DNA of 6,603 nt from positions 1 to 6,603 of the forward strand of contig CADATR010000097.1 of assembly GCA_902790885.1 (NCBI GenBank), read 5' to 3'. The notes beneath the pieces are model-generated. The model was given only the letters and a program-made list of their open reading frames with translations, searched no databases and was not told the DNA's origin. The stretch is from an uncultured Eubacteriales bacterium (GTDB lineage: Bacteria; Bacillota_A; Clostridia; Peptostreptococcales; Anaerovoracaceae). The translations under genes and the position numbers were made by a program. Shown here one piece after another: positions 1 to 6,583 of the stretch; position 1 is the first letter of the stretch, and each line of letters begins with the position of its first letter.

Positions 1-613
1 TGCGGTACGACCACCAGGAATAGGTCACTGTATCAGGATACATATAGCGGAAAGTGTCGGTAAACCCGGCGCCAAGCAGCTCTGTCATCTTGCCGCGCTC
101 CTCATCCGAGAAGCCGGCGTTCCCTCTGTTAGGACCCGGATTCTTGAGGTCTATCTCATTGTGGGCCACATTGAGGTCTCCGCAGTAGATGACCGGTTTC
201 ACGCCGTCGAGTTCGCTCATGTAGGCTCTCATCGCGTCCTCGAACTCGCACCTGTAATCGATGCGCTTGAGCCCGTCCTGTGCATTCGGCACATAGCAGC
301 AGATGAGATAGAAGTCAGGATATTCAAGAGTGATCACCCTTCCTTCGTCGTCATGCTCCCCTTTTATGCCGTAAGCGACTGACAGAGGCTCTCCGACAGA
401 TTTCTTTACGAATACCGCAGTTCCGGAGTATCCCTTTTTCACAGCGCAATTATAGTATTCAAAATAGCCCTCAGGATGGAAGTCCGCCTGCCCCTCCTGC
501 ATCTTAGTTTCCTGCAGGCAGAAGAAGTCTGCGTCAAGCTCACTGAATACATCTTCGAATCCTTTTTTCAGAACGGCACGGAATCCGTTGACGTTCCAGC
601 TTATGAATCTCAT
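1..613 (-). CDS. xth: Exodeoxyribonuclease III / AP endonuclease (ExoA/Xth family), 3' end cut off by the window
   Basis: This is a base-excision-repair enzyme of the Mg2+-dependent ExoIII/APE1 family. It cuts DNA 5' of abasic sites and removes blocking 3' ends; it acts in the cytoplasm on chromosomal DNA. The first 204 codons are present and open to the window edge. Visible family motifs are SWNVNG (Asn7, metal site), LQETK (Glu35, metal ligand), YVPN (Tyr107), GDLNVAH (Asp146 and Asn148, catalytic) and an NAGFSDEER block near residues 165-173. The family is usually about 250 residues, so roughly the last 45-50 are missing, including the final Asp-His active-site motif. The ATG is preceded by GGAGA (618-622), 4 bases upstream. 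It is the last visible gene of a minus-strand operon, starting 15 bases after the muramidase stop. The family assignment is firm; the symbol could equally be exoA. Confidence 0.95.
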   Translation of the reverse strand, partial: MRFISWNVNGFRAVLKKGFEDVFSELDADFFCLQETKMQEGQADFHPEGYFEYYNCAVKKGYSGTAVFVKKSVGEPLSVAYGIKGEHDDEGRVITLEYPDFYLICCYVPNAQDGLKRIDYRCEFEDAMRAYMSELDGVKPVIYCGDLNVAHNEIDLKNPGPNRGNAGFSDEERGKMTELLGAGFTDTFRYMYPDTVTYSWWSYR

Positions 614-628
614 GATTTCTCCAATCTT

Positions 629-1741
629 TTACTCTATTGTAAATGGCACTGCCACCCAGTCCTTATATCTGCCCGTGCCGCGCACTATGGCGAAGCCGGT
701 CCCTGACTCAGTGTTATTAACGAACGACAGTATATAGTCTTTGCCCTCACGAAGCTTTTTGTCTTCGAAGGTCACCTTTACCTTGGGCTCTGCCTTGTGG
801 TACCTGAGCCTGTAACTGTCCGCGTCAAATTCTATGCTGCAGTCACCCACAGACTCCTGGTTCCTTTTGCCCTTTGCCCTGGTGCCGTAAACCTTACCAG
901 GTTCTATGTACCAGATATCATGGTCGACGTTTCCGTCTATCCCTCCGACAGCGTCATCCTCTGCGCACTGCCAGTAGAGATAGTCTCCCTTCACATCGCA
1001 GGCACCGCCATACTGGGCAGCCCATATCACAACCTCGTCATCGAGCAGAGTCGAGTCCATGTAGTTTGTCAGCATGTCATAGTTGGCATATACAGCGGAC
1101 TCATAACCTTCCTCCTCCACCCTGCGGCAGAATGCGAGCACTACATCATGGTACATTGACGCTGCAGGCATCTCGCCGGCATCCACCTTCTGCTTCAGCC
1201 TGCCTCCGTTGTAGAGCTCATAATCGATGACGAGCGGCATTTCGATATCATAGCGCTTCACCAGCTTCAGAAGATATTCAGCTTCCTCAACGGCTTCGGC
1301 CTCAGTAAGAGCCTGTGAGAAGAAATAGGCTCCGCACATGACGCCCGCCTTATGCGCTTTTTTGATATTTTTCCTGAAATCAGCATCCTCTTTCAGCTCC
1401 CCGCTCTCCGAGCTTCTGTAGCCTGCGCGTATAAAGGCGAAATCAGCACCGCTCGATTTCACCTTTTTCCACTTTATTTCATCCTGATGTTCTGAAACGT
1501 CTATGCCATGTATCACCTGGCATTTCTGATAGCGGGTATCGTGCGTCAGTCCCTCGTCACTGAGCCTTGTGCGCGATATACCGCTTATGTACAAAACAAG
1601 CTTCAGGATGAGTACCAGCACTATCAGCGCAAGCGCCGCGCCGGTTATAAACTGAATGGTGAGCATGTAGGATCGATTTCTCTTTTTGCGTGATCCGTTG
1701 CTTTTCTTTGCCGCCCGCTGTTTTCCTTCACTATTTGCCAA
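629..1741 (-). CDS. Membrane-anchored GH25 family muramidase (lysozyme) with C-terminal Ig-like domain
   Basis: Predicted peptidoglycan hydrolase of glycoside hydrolase family 25, which cleaves the MurNAc-GlcNAc bond. The 370-residue protein has a Lys/Arg-rich cytoplasmic tail (1-25) and one hydrophobic segment (about 27-52) with no clear signal-peptidase site. This suggests a type II anchored protein with the enzyme outside the cell. The GH25 domain spans about 78-278: Asp81 in HGIDVSEHQ, FIRAGYR, the catalytic DYE (Asp173, Glu175), and DGNVDHDIW near 269-277 as the typical closing motif. Residues about 300-370 look like the small Ig-like repeat found on clostridial surface proteins (GKDYILSF, NNTESGTG, GTGRYKDW, ending in FTI). 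The start is TTG, chosen because AGAGG (1750-1754) lies 8 bases upstream and this keeps the positive tail before the membrane segment. It sits between the desulfhydrase (11-base gap) and xth (15-base gap). Its role in cell-wall remodelling or division is inferred. Confidence 0.92.
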   Translation of the reverse strand: MANSEGKQRAAKKSNGSRKKRNRSYMLTIQFITGAALALIVLVLILKLVLYISGISRTRLSDEGLTHDTRYQKCQVIHGIDVSEHQDEIKWKKVKSSGADFAFIRAGYRSSESGELKEDADFRKNIKKAHKAGVMCGAYFFSQALTEAEAVEEAEYLLKLVKRYDIEMPLVIDYELYNGGRLKQKVDAGEMPAASMYHDVVLAFCRRVEEEGYESAVYANYDMLTNYMDSTLLDDEVVIWAAQYGGACDVKGDYLYWQCAEDDAVGGIDGNVDHDIWYIEPGKVYGTRAKGKRNQESVGDCSIEFDADSYRLRYHKAEPKVKVTFEDKKLREGKDYILSFVNNTESGTGFAIVRGTGRYKDWVAVPFTIE

Positions 1742-1754
1742 TTGACATACCTCT
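1742..1754 (-). promoter_or_regulatory. Ribosome binding site that decides the TTG start of the GH25 gene
   Basis: On the minus strand AGAGG (1750-1754) overlaps the TAG stop of the upstream gene and lies 8 bases before TTG (1739-1741). An ATG also lies here (1746-1748), but it is only 1 base from GAGG, is out of frame, and meets a stop after five codons. The TTG is therefore the supported start. Confidence 0.7.
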
Positions 1755-2802
1755 AGAATTCGTCCATATGCATGTAAGGCATGAGCTCACGCTCGAGCTC
1801 TACCCTGTGATGCTTTGTATAGATGCCTGGAAGTCCTCCGGTGTGCATGAATATCACATTGGAGCCCTTTTCTATGCTTCCGCTCTTTGCGCCGTCTACG
1901 AGAGCCTCGAAAGTCTTGCCTGTATAGCAAGGATCAATGATGATAGCCTCCTTGCGGGCAAGATAATACATTACCTCGCGCACCTCAGCGACAGCGTTGT
2001 TGTAAGCTCCGTGGATGTAATGCGTCATGATGTTGAAATCATCAGCAGTTATGCCCCAGTTCTCACTGTATCCGGCAAAAGTTTCACAGACATTTTTGTA
2101 GTAATCGCAGAGAGCCTCCCTGAGCGCCTCGTCGTTTGCCTTTTCATCAGCAGCATCATCAGAGTAAGGCAGAACGTTGATCCCCGCCAGTTTGAGGTCT
2201 GATCTGCATTCCTTTAAGCCTATCAGCATTCCAAGGTATGTGCCCATGCTGCCGACAGTAACATAAACAGTCGCGTCGCCTATACCAAGCTCTCTGGCCT
2301 GTCTGTCGAGCTCCATGGCGCACTCCACATAGCCGAGCATTCCTATCTCATTGGATCCGCCCATCGGTACATAATAGACTTTTTCGCCTTCTTCAGTGAA
2401 CTTGTCGATCACAGCCTGTCTGCCTGTTTCCATATCCTTTACAAAATAGACAGGGCATCCGAGCATTCCGTCAAGCAGCAGATTGGCGCTTATCTCTCCC
2501 GGATACTCATCTGCGGTGATTATCGCGCATTTAAGTCCGTATTTAGCCGCAACGGCCGCAGTCAGCCTGCCGTGGTTGGTCTGAACTCCTCCCTCAGTGA
2601 TGAGCATTGTAGCGCCCTTGTCCTGAGCATCCTTCAGAAAGTACTCAAGCTTGCGCAGCTTGTTGCCTCCTGTCGCGAGATTCGTGAGGTCATCTCTTTT
2701 GCAGTATACATTGACGCCCAGATCCTCGGAAACATTCTTCAGGTATTCGAGTGGTGTAGGCAGGTGCAGTATCTCAATTTTTTCATGTCCAAACAGCATC
2801 AT
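1753..2802 (-). CDS. D-cysteine desulfhydrase-like PLP enzyme (ACC deaminase family)
   Basis: Fold-type II PLP enzyme of 349 residues. The best match in family terms is D-cysteine desulfhydrase (D-cysteine to pyruvate, ammonia and H2S). Lys48 in GGNKLRK is the PLP lysine, and QTNH (74-77) is the substrate carboxylate loop. Tyr267, Tyr293, Thr294 and Thr321 (in HTGG) match the known Salmonella DcyD site residues Tyr261, Tyr287, Thr288 and Thr315 in both identity and spacing. True ACC deaminases carry Glu295 and Leu322 at the last two positions, so ACC deamination is unlikely. One departure is Thr75 where DcyD has Ser78. L-cysteate sulfo-lyase or another small D-amino-acid lyase remains possible. 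Two adjacent ATGs exist: AGGAG (2806-2810) is 3 bases from the first and 6 from the second (2797-2799), so translation may start at the second. It heads the minus-strand operon and is divergent from an aminotransferase gene. Confidence 0.88.
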   Translation of the reverse strand: MMLFGHEKIEILHLPTPLEYLKNVSEDLGVNVYCKRDDLTNLATGGNKLRKLEYFLKDAQDKGATMLITEGGVQTNHGRLTAAVAAKYGLKCAIITADEYPGEISANLLLDGMLGCPVYFVKDMETGRQAVIDKFTEEGEKVYYVPMGGSNEIGMLGYVECAMELDRQARELGIGDATVYVTVGSMGTYLGMLIGLKECRSDLKLAGINVLPYSDDAADEKANDEALREALCDYYKNVCETFAGYSENWGITADDFNIMTHYIHGAYNNAVAEVREVMYYLARKEAIIIDPCYTGKTFEALVDGAKSGSIEKGSNVIFMHTGGLPGIYTKHHRVELERELMPYMHMDEF

Positions 2803-2845
2803 TATCTCCTTTTCCCAAACTGTCTAGAATCCGACATCTCATTGT

Positions 2846-2854
2846 AGTATATCA
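2846..2854 (-). promoter_or_regulatory. Candidate extended -10 promoter of the desulfhydrase-muramidase-xth operon
   Basis: The minus strand reads TGATATACT: an extended -10 (TG, one base, then TATACT, 5 of 6 to consensus). No convincing -35 hexamer is seen at 16-18 bases, which is tolerated by extended -10 promoters. Transcription would begin near 2839-2840, giving a leader of about 38 bases before the ATG at 2802. It overlaps one arm of the 10-bp inverted repeat noted separately. A further TACAAT (2841-2846) is a weaker alternative. Confidence 0.45.
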
Positions 2855-2939
2855 AAGTCCGGGACGAAATAAATACATTCAGGTACAAATCATTGTGCTA
2901 AAATATAATTAATAATAAGGCTTCCCTGCCTTTGATATA
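2848..2939. repeat. 10-bp inverted repeat spanning the divergent promoter region
   Basis: TATATCAAAG (2848-2857) and CTTTGATATA (2930-2939) are exact reverse complements separated by 72 bases. The left arm overlaps the extended -10 of the minus-strand operon; the right arm lies just downstream of the plus-strand promoter candidate. The layout fits a pair of operator half-regions for one regulator, but the AT-rich composition makes a chance match possible. Confidence 0.4.
2896..2909 (+). promoter_or_regulatory. Candidate promoter of the aminotransferase gene
   Basis: The plus strand carries TGCTAAAAT (2896-2904), an extended -10 form, directly followed by a perfect TATAAT (2904-2909). Upstream -35 matches are poor (TTCAGG at 2878-2883 is the nearest candidate, with non-ideal spacing). 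Transcription would start around 2911-2916, leaving about 55-60 bases of leader before the ATG at 2971. Which hexamer is used cannot be told from sequence. Confidence 0.45.
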
Positions 2940-2956
2940 TGATATGTACGTTATAC

Positions 2957-2963
2957 AAAGGAG
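2957..2963 (+). promoter_or_regulatory. Ribosome binding site that decides the aminotransferase start
   Basis: AAAGGAG lies 7 bases before ATG at 2971, an ideal arrangement. The same frame is open back to an ATG at 2932, but that codon has no ribosome binding site and the extra 13 residues do not resemble the family's N-terminus, so 2971 is preferred. Confidence 0.85.
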
Positions 2964-2970
2964 AACAGCT

Positions 2971-4164
2971 ATGGTAAATGAAAAATATTATGGCTATGGC
3001 ACTGCGCCAAGCATCATCCGCGAACTCTTCGCCTACGGACTGGAGCAGGCAAAAAAGCTTGGAAGAGACAAAGTCTACGATTATTCGCTGGGCAATCCGA
3101 GCATACCTGCTCCTAAAAAAGTAAACGACACCATCAAAAAACTTGTCGATGAAGAAAGTTCCATCCTGCTGCACGGCTACTCAATGGCAGCTGGTTTCGA
3201 AAGCACAAGAGAATCCATCGCGGCAAACCTCAGAAAAAGATTCAATACCAACGCACAGGCCAGTGAGCTCTTTATGACGTGCGGATGCGCTCCTGCCCTC
3301 GTCTCAGTAGCCTGCGCTCTTACCACAAAGCCTGATGACAATTTCGTGGTCATCGCCCCATACTTCCCTGAATACAATGTGTTTTTTAAGGCCGGCGGCG
3401 GCAAAGTAAGAAGAGTTGATCCGGATATCCCTGATTTCCAGATCAATCTTGAAGCGCTCGAAAACACAATAAATCATGACACTGTCGCTGTGGTCATCAA
3501 CTCTCCTAACAACCCGTCCGGAGTTGTTTATACGAAAGAGACCCTTGAAAAGATCGCGGCTGTACTCAAGAAAAAAATGCTCAAGTACGAGCACCCTATA
3601 TATATTATCGCTGACGAGCCTTACAGAGAACTTGTATACGGCGACGCTGTCGTAACATTCATACCTGAAGTATACGACAACACCATAGTCTGCTATTCAT
3701 GGTCGAAGAGCCTGTCGCTCCCTGGCGAGCGTATCGGCTACGTGTATGTGCCGGCAAAATGCCAAGACCAGCACGCAGTGCTCAGCGCCATCGCGGGCGC
3801 AGCAAGAGAGATCGGTTCTGTCTGCCCTCCTACACTCATCCAGAGAGTCGTAGAGGAATGCGTAGACTGCACGCCTGATCTCGTCGCTTATGACGAGAAC
3901 AGAAACGACCTCTACAACGGTCTGACTGAAATGGGCTATGAGTGCGCGAAGCCTGACGGAGCGTTCTATCTGTTCATGAAAGCTCCTAACGGCGACGACA
4001 TGGCGTTCAGCGAAGCGGCTAAACTCGAGGAGAACATCCTGATCGTTCCTGGCACAGGCTTCGGATGCCCTGGATATCTCAGACTCGCATACTGCGTATC
4101 CAACGAGACCATCAAGAATTCCATGCCGGGATTCAAGCGTCTTATCGAAAAGTACGGCAAATAG
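2971..4164 (+). CDS. PLP-dependent class I/II aminotransferase (aspartate aminotransferase-like)
   Basis: Fold-type I aminotransferase of 397 residues, a usual length for the family. It would move an amino group between an amino acid and a 2-oxo acid in the cytoplasm. Residues counted from the ATG at 2971 include an N-terminal SLGNPS segment (39-44), a phosphate-binding turn GCAPAL (105-110), NSPNNPSG with conserved Asn181, ADEPY with Asp215 and Tyr218, SWSKSLSLPGERIGY with the PLP lysine Lys246 and Arg254, and LRLAYCVS with Arg371, which binds the substrate carboxylate. These place it among the AspAT-like aminotransferases; the amino acid used cannot be read from the sequence. It stands alone, followed by a strong terminator, and is divergent from the desulfhydrase operon. 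A link to cysteine, alanine or D-amino-acid metabolism is only suggested by that neighbour. Confidence 0.93.
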   Translation: MVNEKYYGYGTAPSIIRELFAYGLEQAKKLGRDKVYDYSLGNPSIPAPKKVNDTIKKLVDEESSILLHGYSMAAGFESTRESIAANLRKRFNTNAQASELFMTCGCAPALVSVACALTTKPDDNFVVIAPYFPEYNVFFKAGGGKVRRVDPDIPDFQINLEALENTINHDTVAVVINSPNNPSGVVYTKETLEKIAAVLKKKMLKYEHPIYIIADEPYRELVYGDAVVTFIPEVYDNTIVCYSWSKSLSLPGERIGYVYVPAKCQDQHAVLSAIAGAAREIGSVCPPTLIQRVVEECVDCTPDLVAYDENRNDLYNGLTEMGYECAKPDGAFYLFMKAPNGDDMAFSEAAKLEENILIVPGTGFGCPGYLRLAYCVSNETIKNSMPGFKRLIEKYGK

Positions 4165-4198
4165 CCTTTCAAACCGATACAATATTATCGTAAATAAA

Positions 4199-4238
4199 CA
4201 GACCGGAGCTCTGATTCGCTCCGGTCTGATGCTTTTTT
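4199..4238. terminator. Intrinsic terminator between convergent genes, probably bidirectional
   Basis: An 11-bp perfect stem (CAGACCGGAGC at 4199-4209 with GCTCCGGTCTG at 4218-4228) closes an 8-base loop. On the plus strand a run of six T follows at 4233-4238, after a 4-base gap, ending the aminotransferase transcript. On the minus strand the same stem is followed at once by TTTATTTA, which would end the lon transcript. It lies 34 bases after the aminotransferase stop and 8 bases beyond the lon stop (stem edge). Confidence 0.88.
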
Positions 4239-4246
4239 GCTTTATT

Positions 4247-6544
4247 TTATGCCTGTTTTCCTTCTGCTGCCAGTATGCCTACGGCTGTCAGTACTTCTCC
4301 CACCTTTGAAACGGTCCTGATCTCGATCTTTTCCTTGACTTCATCAGCCACGTCCTTAAGATCATACTCGTTCGCGTCAGGTATGAATACCTTTGTGATG
4401 CCTGCGCGCTCGGCTGCCATCAGCTTTTCAGGAAGCCCGCCTATAGGCGTCACAGCGCCTCTCAGAGCCACCTCTCCTGTCATGGCGATGTGCGGATCCA
4501 CGACGCATCCTGTCACAAGCGACGAGAGCGCTGTTGTGAGAGCTATGCCGGCAGACGGACCGTCCTTAGGCACTGCCCCCTCAGGCACATGGATATGAAG
4601 ATCATTTCTTTCAAACAGGCCCGCCTTGTCAGGGAAGAGTGTCTTTACAAGGCTTACCGCTATCCTCGCGGATTCCTTCATTACATCGCCCAGCTGGCCC
4701 GTGATGATGATCTCTCCCTTTCCTTTGGTGAACAGTGTCTCGATATACAGTATCTCTCCGCCTACAGGAGTCCAGGCCAGACCTGTAACGACCCCTGCCT
4801 TCGGCTCAGGGAGTATCTTGCTGTGCTGAACAGGCCTTGCGTCTATCTCCTCGTCTACCACCTCAGGAGTGACGATCACTCTGCGATCAGGTTCGCTGGC
4901 CACTTTGACTGCCAGTATCCTGCAGAGCGTGTCTATGCGCTTTCTGAGTCCGCGCACACCTGCTTCCATCGTATAGTCAGAAATGATCTTTCTGAGCGCG
5001 TCATCGGTCACTTCCATTATCTGCGGATCGATGCCCATGGCCTCCATCGACTTAGGCACCAGGTGTTCGCGGGCGATGGCAAGCTTTTCTATTGGAGTAT
5101 ATCCGCTGAACTGTATCACTTCCATGCGGTTCAGAAGCGGCTCAGGTATGGTATCGGTCGTATTCGCGGTGCAGATGAACATCACATCCGAAAGATCGTA
5201 AGGAACGTTCATGTAGTGATCCGTGAAGGTATTGTTCTGTTCAGGATCAAGCACCTCGAGAAGCGCGCTCGCAGGACTTCCATGATATGATGCCGAGAGT
5301 TTGTCCACCTCATCGAGCACCATGACAGGATTCGATACACCGCTCTTCTGTATGCCGTCCATTATGCGCCCCGGCATGGCACCGATGTATGTTCTGCGGT
5401 GTCCGCGAATATCCGATTCGTCATGTACGCCGCCCAGGCTGACTCTAACGTATTCGCGCCCGAGAGCCCTTGCGATGCTCTTGCCTATGCTCGTCTTGCC
5501 GGTTCCCGGCGCTCCTACGAAGAGAAGTATTGAGCCGGACTGCTCCTTCTTCAGGTTCATTACCGCTATCTGCTGTATAATGCGGTCTTTCACCTTATCC
5601 AGTCCGTAATGGTCTTCATCAAGCACCTCACGCGCTTTTACAAGGTCTATATGTGAAGCCTCCTCCTTCTTCCATGAAAGGCCGGTCACAAAATCCAGAT
5701 AGTCGTACAGCATTCCGGACTCCGCGCTCTGACTGCCCTCCTGCTTAAGGCGGTTGAGCACTTTCTCAGCCTCTTTGAGCGCAGTCTCGTTCATGCCGGA
5801 TTCAGCGATCTTCTGCTCGAATTTCCTTATGTCCGTTATGTTCTCAGGATGCATCTCATCGAGCTCTTTCTGAAGATGCTCCATCTGGCGTTTTATTGCC
5901 TGCTCGCGGTACATCTTCTGATGCTCTTCCTGCTGTGATGTCATTGCCTCGTTTGTTATGCGGCCTACTTCCATAAAGCCGTACAGAGCCTCTTCTATGA
6001 GTTCGGCTCTTCTTAGCCTGCTGTCCTCGGCAAGTATGGCGTATCTTTCCGCATTCGGGATATCCATCCACGGCGACATTACGCAGGCAGCTCTTTCGAG
6101 AGAATCTATCTGCCTGAGCCAGTATTCGGCTGAATCTGCCCACTCGAAGCCCGATGCGAACCTGCGCATCTCAGTAAGCATGCCGTCGAGCTTCTCCTTC
6201 TCGACGCTCGCGCTCATGTCATCCGTATCGCTCCTTCTGGTCATGGTGAGCCTTATGGAATCATCAGGCCCGATCTCGATATTGTCTACATCGACCCTGT
6301 ATGTCGTATGGATAACGACATATCCCTGATTGTTTATCTCTTTTATCTCACCGGCTATGCCGACGGGATAGAAGCTTTCCGGAGTCAGGTCCTTGTAGCT
6401 CTCGTTGTCTCTGGCAACTATGAGCACGACTCTCTCGCCTACCGCGAGGCCCTTGTCTCCGGCGTTTCTTCGCACCTGATTGATATTGAAATATATATTC
6501 GCGTCAGGCGCGAGTATCATGTTATAAACAGGTACTACGATCAT
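4247..6544 (-). CDS. lon: ATP-dependent Lon protease (endopeptidase La) with a divergent N-terminal domain
   Basis: Cytoplasmic AAA+ serine protease that unfolds and degrades damaged and selected regulatory proteins, normally as a hexamer. The 765-residue length is close to the usual 770-810. Domains in order are a LON substrate-binding domain (about 1-190), a charged coiled-coil linker (about 195-270), the AAA+ module (about 300-570) and the protease domain (about 575-760). Key residues seen are Walker A GAPGTGKT (344-351), Walker B VMVLDEVD (Asp411, Glu412), sensor Asn461, arginine finger Arg473 in LLNRMEV, catalytic Ser664 in PKDGPSAG, and catalytic Lys707 in GGLPEKL. All are intact, so an active enzyme is expected. 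The N-domain keeps a recognisable LTPESFYPVG segment but lacks the usual PLR...FPG opening. The ATG has AGGAG (6551-6555) 6 bases upstream. No CIRCE or CtsR operator is visible in the short upstream piece. Confidence 0.96.
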   Translation of the reverse strand: MIVVPVYNMILAPDANIYFNINQVRRNAGDKGLAVGERVVLIVARDNESYKDLTPESFYPVGIAGEIKEINNQGYVVIHTTYRVDVDNIEIGPDDSIRLTMTRRSDTDDMSASVEKEKLDGMLTEMRRFASGFEWADSAEYWLRQIDSLERAACVMSPWMDIPNAERYAILAEDSRLRRAELIEEALYGFMEVGRITNEAMTSQQEEHQKMYREQAIKRQMEHLQKELDEMHPENITDIRKFEQKIAESGMNETALKEAEKVLNRLKQEGSQSAESGMLYDYLDFVTGLSWKKEEASHIDLVKAREVLDEDHYGLDKVKDRIIQQIAVMNLKKEQSGSILLFVGAPGTGKTSIGKSIARALGREYVRVSLGGVHDESDIRGHRRTYIGAMPGRIMDGIQKSGVSNPVMVLDEVDKLSASYHGSPASALLEVLDPEQNNTFTDHYMNVPYDLSDVMFICTANTTDTIPEPLLNRMEVIQFSGYTPIEKLAIAREHLVPKSMEAMGIDPQIMEVTDDALRKIISDYTMEAGVRGLRKRIDTLCRILAVKVASEPDRRVIVTPEVVDEEIDARPVQHSKILPEPKAGVVTGLAWTPVGGEILYIETLFTKGKGEIIITGQLGDVMKESARIAVSLVKTLFPDKAGLFERNDLHIHVPEGAVPKDGPSAGIALTTALSSLVTGCVVDPHIAMTGEVALRGAVTPIGGLPEKLMAAERAGITKVFIPDANEYDLKDVADEVKEKIEIRTVSKVGEVLTAVGILAAEGKQA

Positions 6545-6562
6545 TGTTTTCTCCTTTTTTCA

Positions 6563-6583
6563 CCCTTTTTGGTATAAAAAGGG
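6563..6583. repeat. Inverted repeat just upstream of lon
   Basis: CCCTTTTT (6563-6570) and AAAAAGGG (6576-6583) form a perfect 8-bp inverted repeat around GGTAT. It starts 18 bases before the lon start codon, beyond the ribosome binding site. No T-run follows the stem on either strand, so it is not a standard terminator. It could be an operator or a weak leader hairpin; the minus strand also contains TATACC here, a poor -10 without a clear -35. Confidence 0.5.

Noticed and set aside
1690..2202. Plus-strand open frame of 170 codons opposite the desulfhydrase
   Set aside because: It is antisense to a clearly recognised enzyme, spans the gene junction, and shows no family motif.
1753..2802. Annotation of this gene as ACC deaminase
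   Set aside because: The residues matching ACC deaminase Glu295 and Leu322 are Thr294 and Thr321, the D-cysteine desulfhydrase pattern.
2932..2970. Thirteen-residue N-terminal extension of the aminotransferase from the ATG at 2932
   Set aside because: No ribosome binding site precedes this ATG, while AAAGGAG is ideally placed before the ATG at 2971. The extension would also be coded by the repeat-containing leader.
3697..4182. Minus-strand open frame of 161 codons opposite the aminotransferase
   Set aside because: It overlaps the conserved PLP-lysine and C-terminal region of the aminotransferase on the other strand and has a composition typical of a reverse-frame shadow.
4490..5290. Long open frame (266 codons) on the plus strand opposite lon
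   Set aside because: It lies wholly antisense to the AAA+ and protease coding region of lon, has no good ribosome binding site, and its product is rich in Arg, His, Cys and Tyr without recognisable motifs. It is a shadow of the lon codon pattern.
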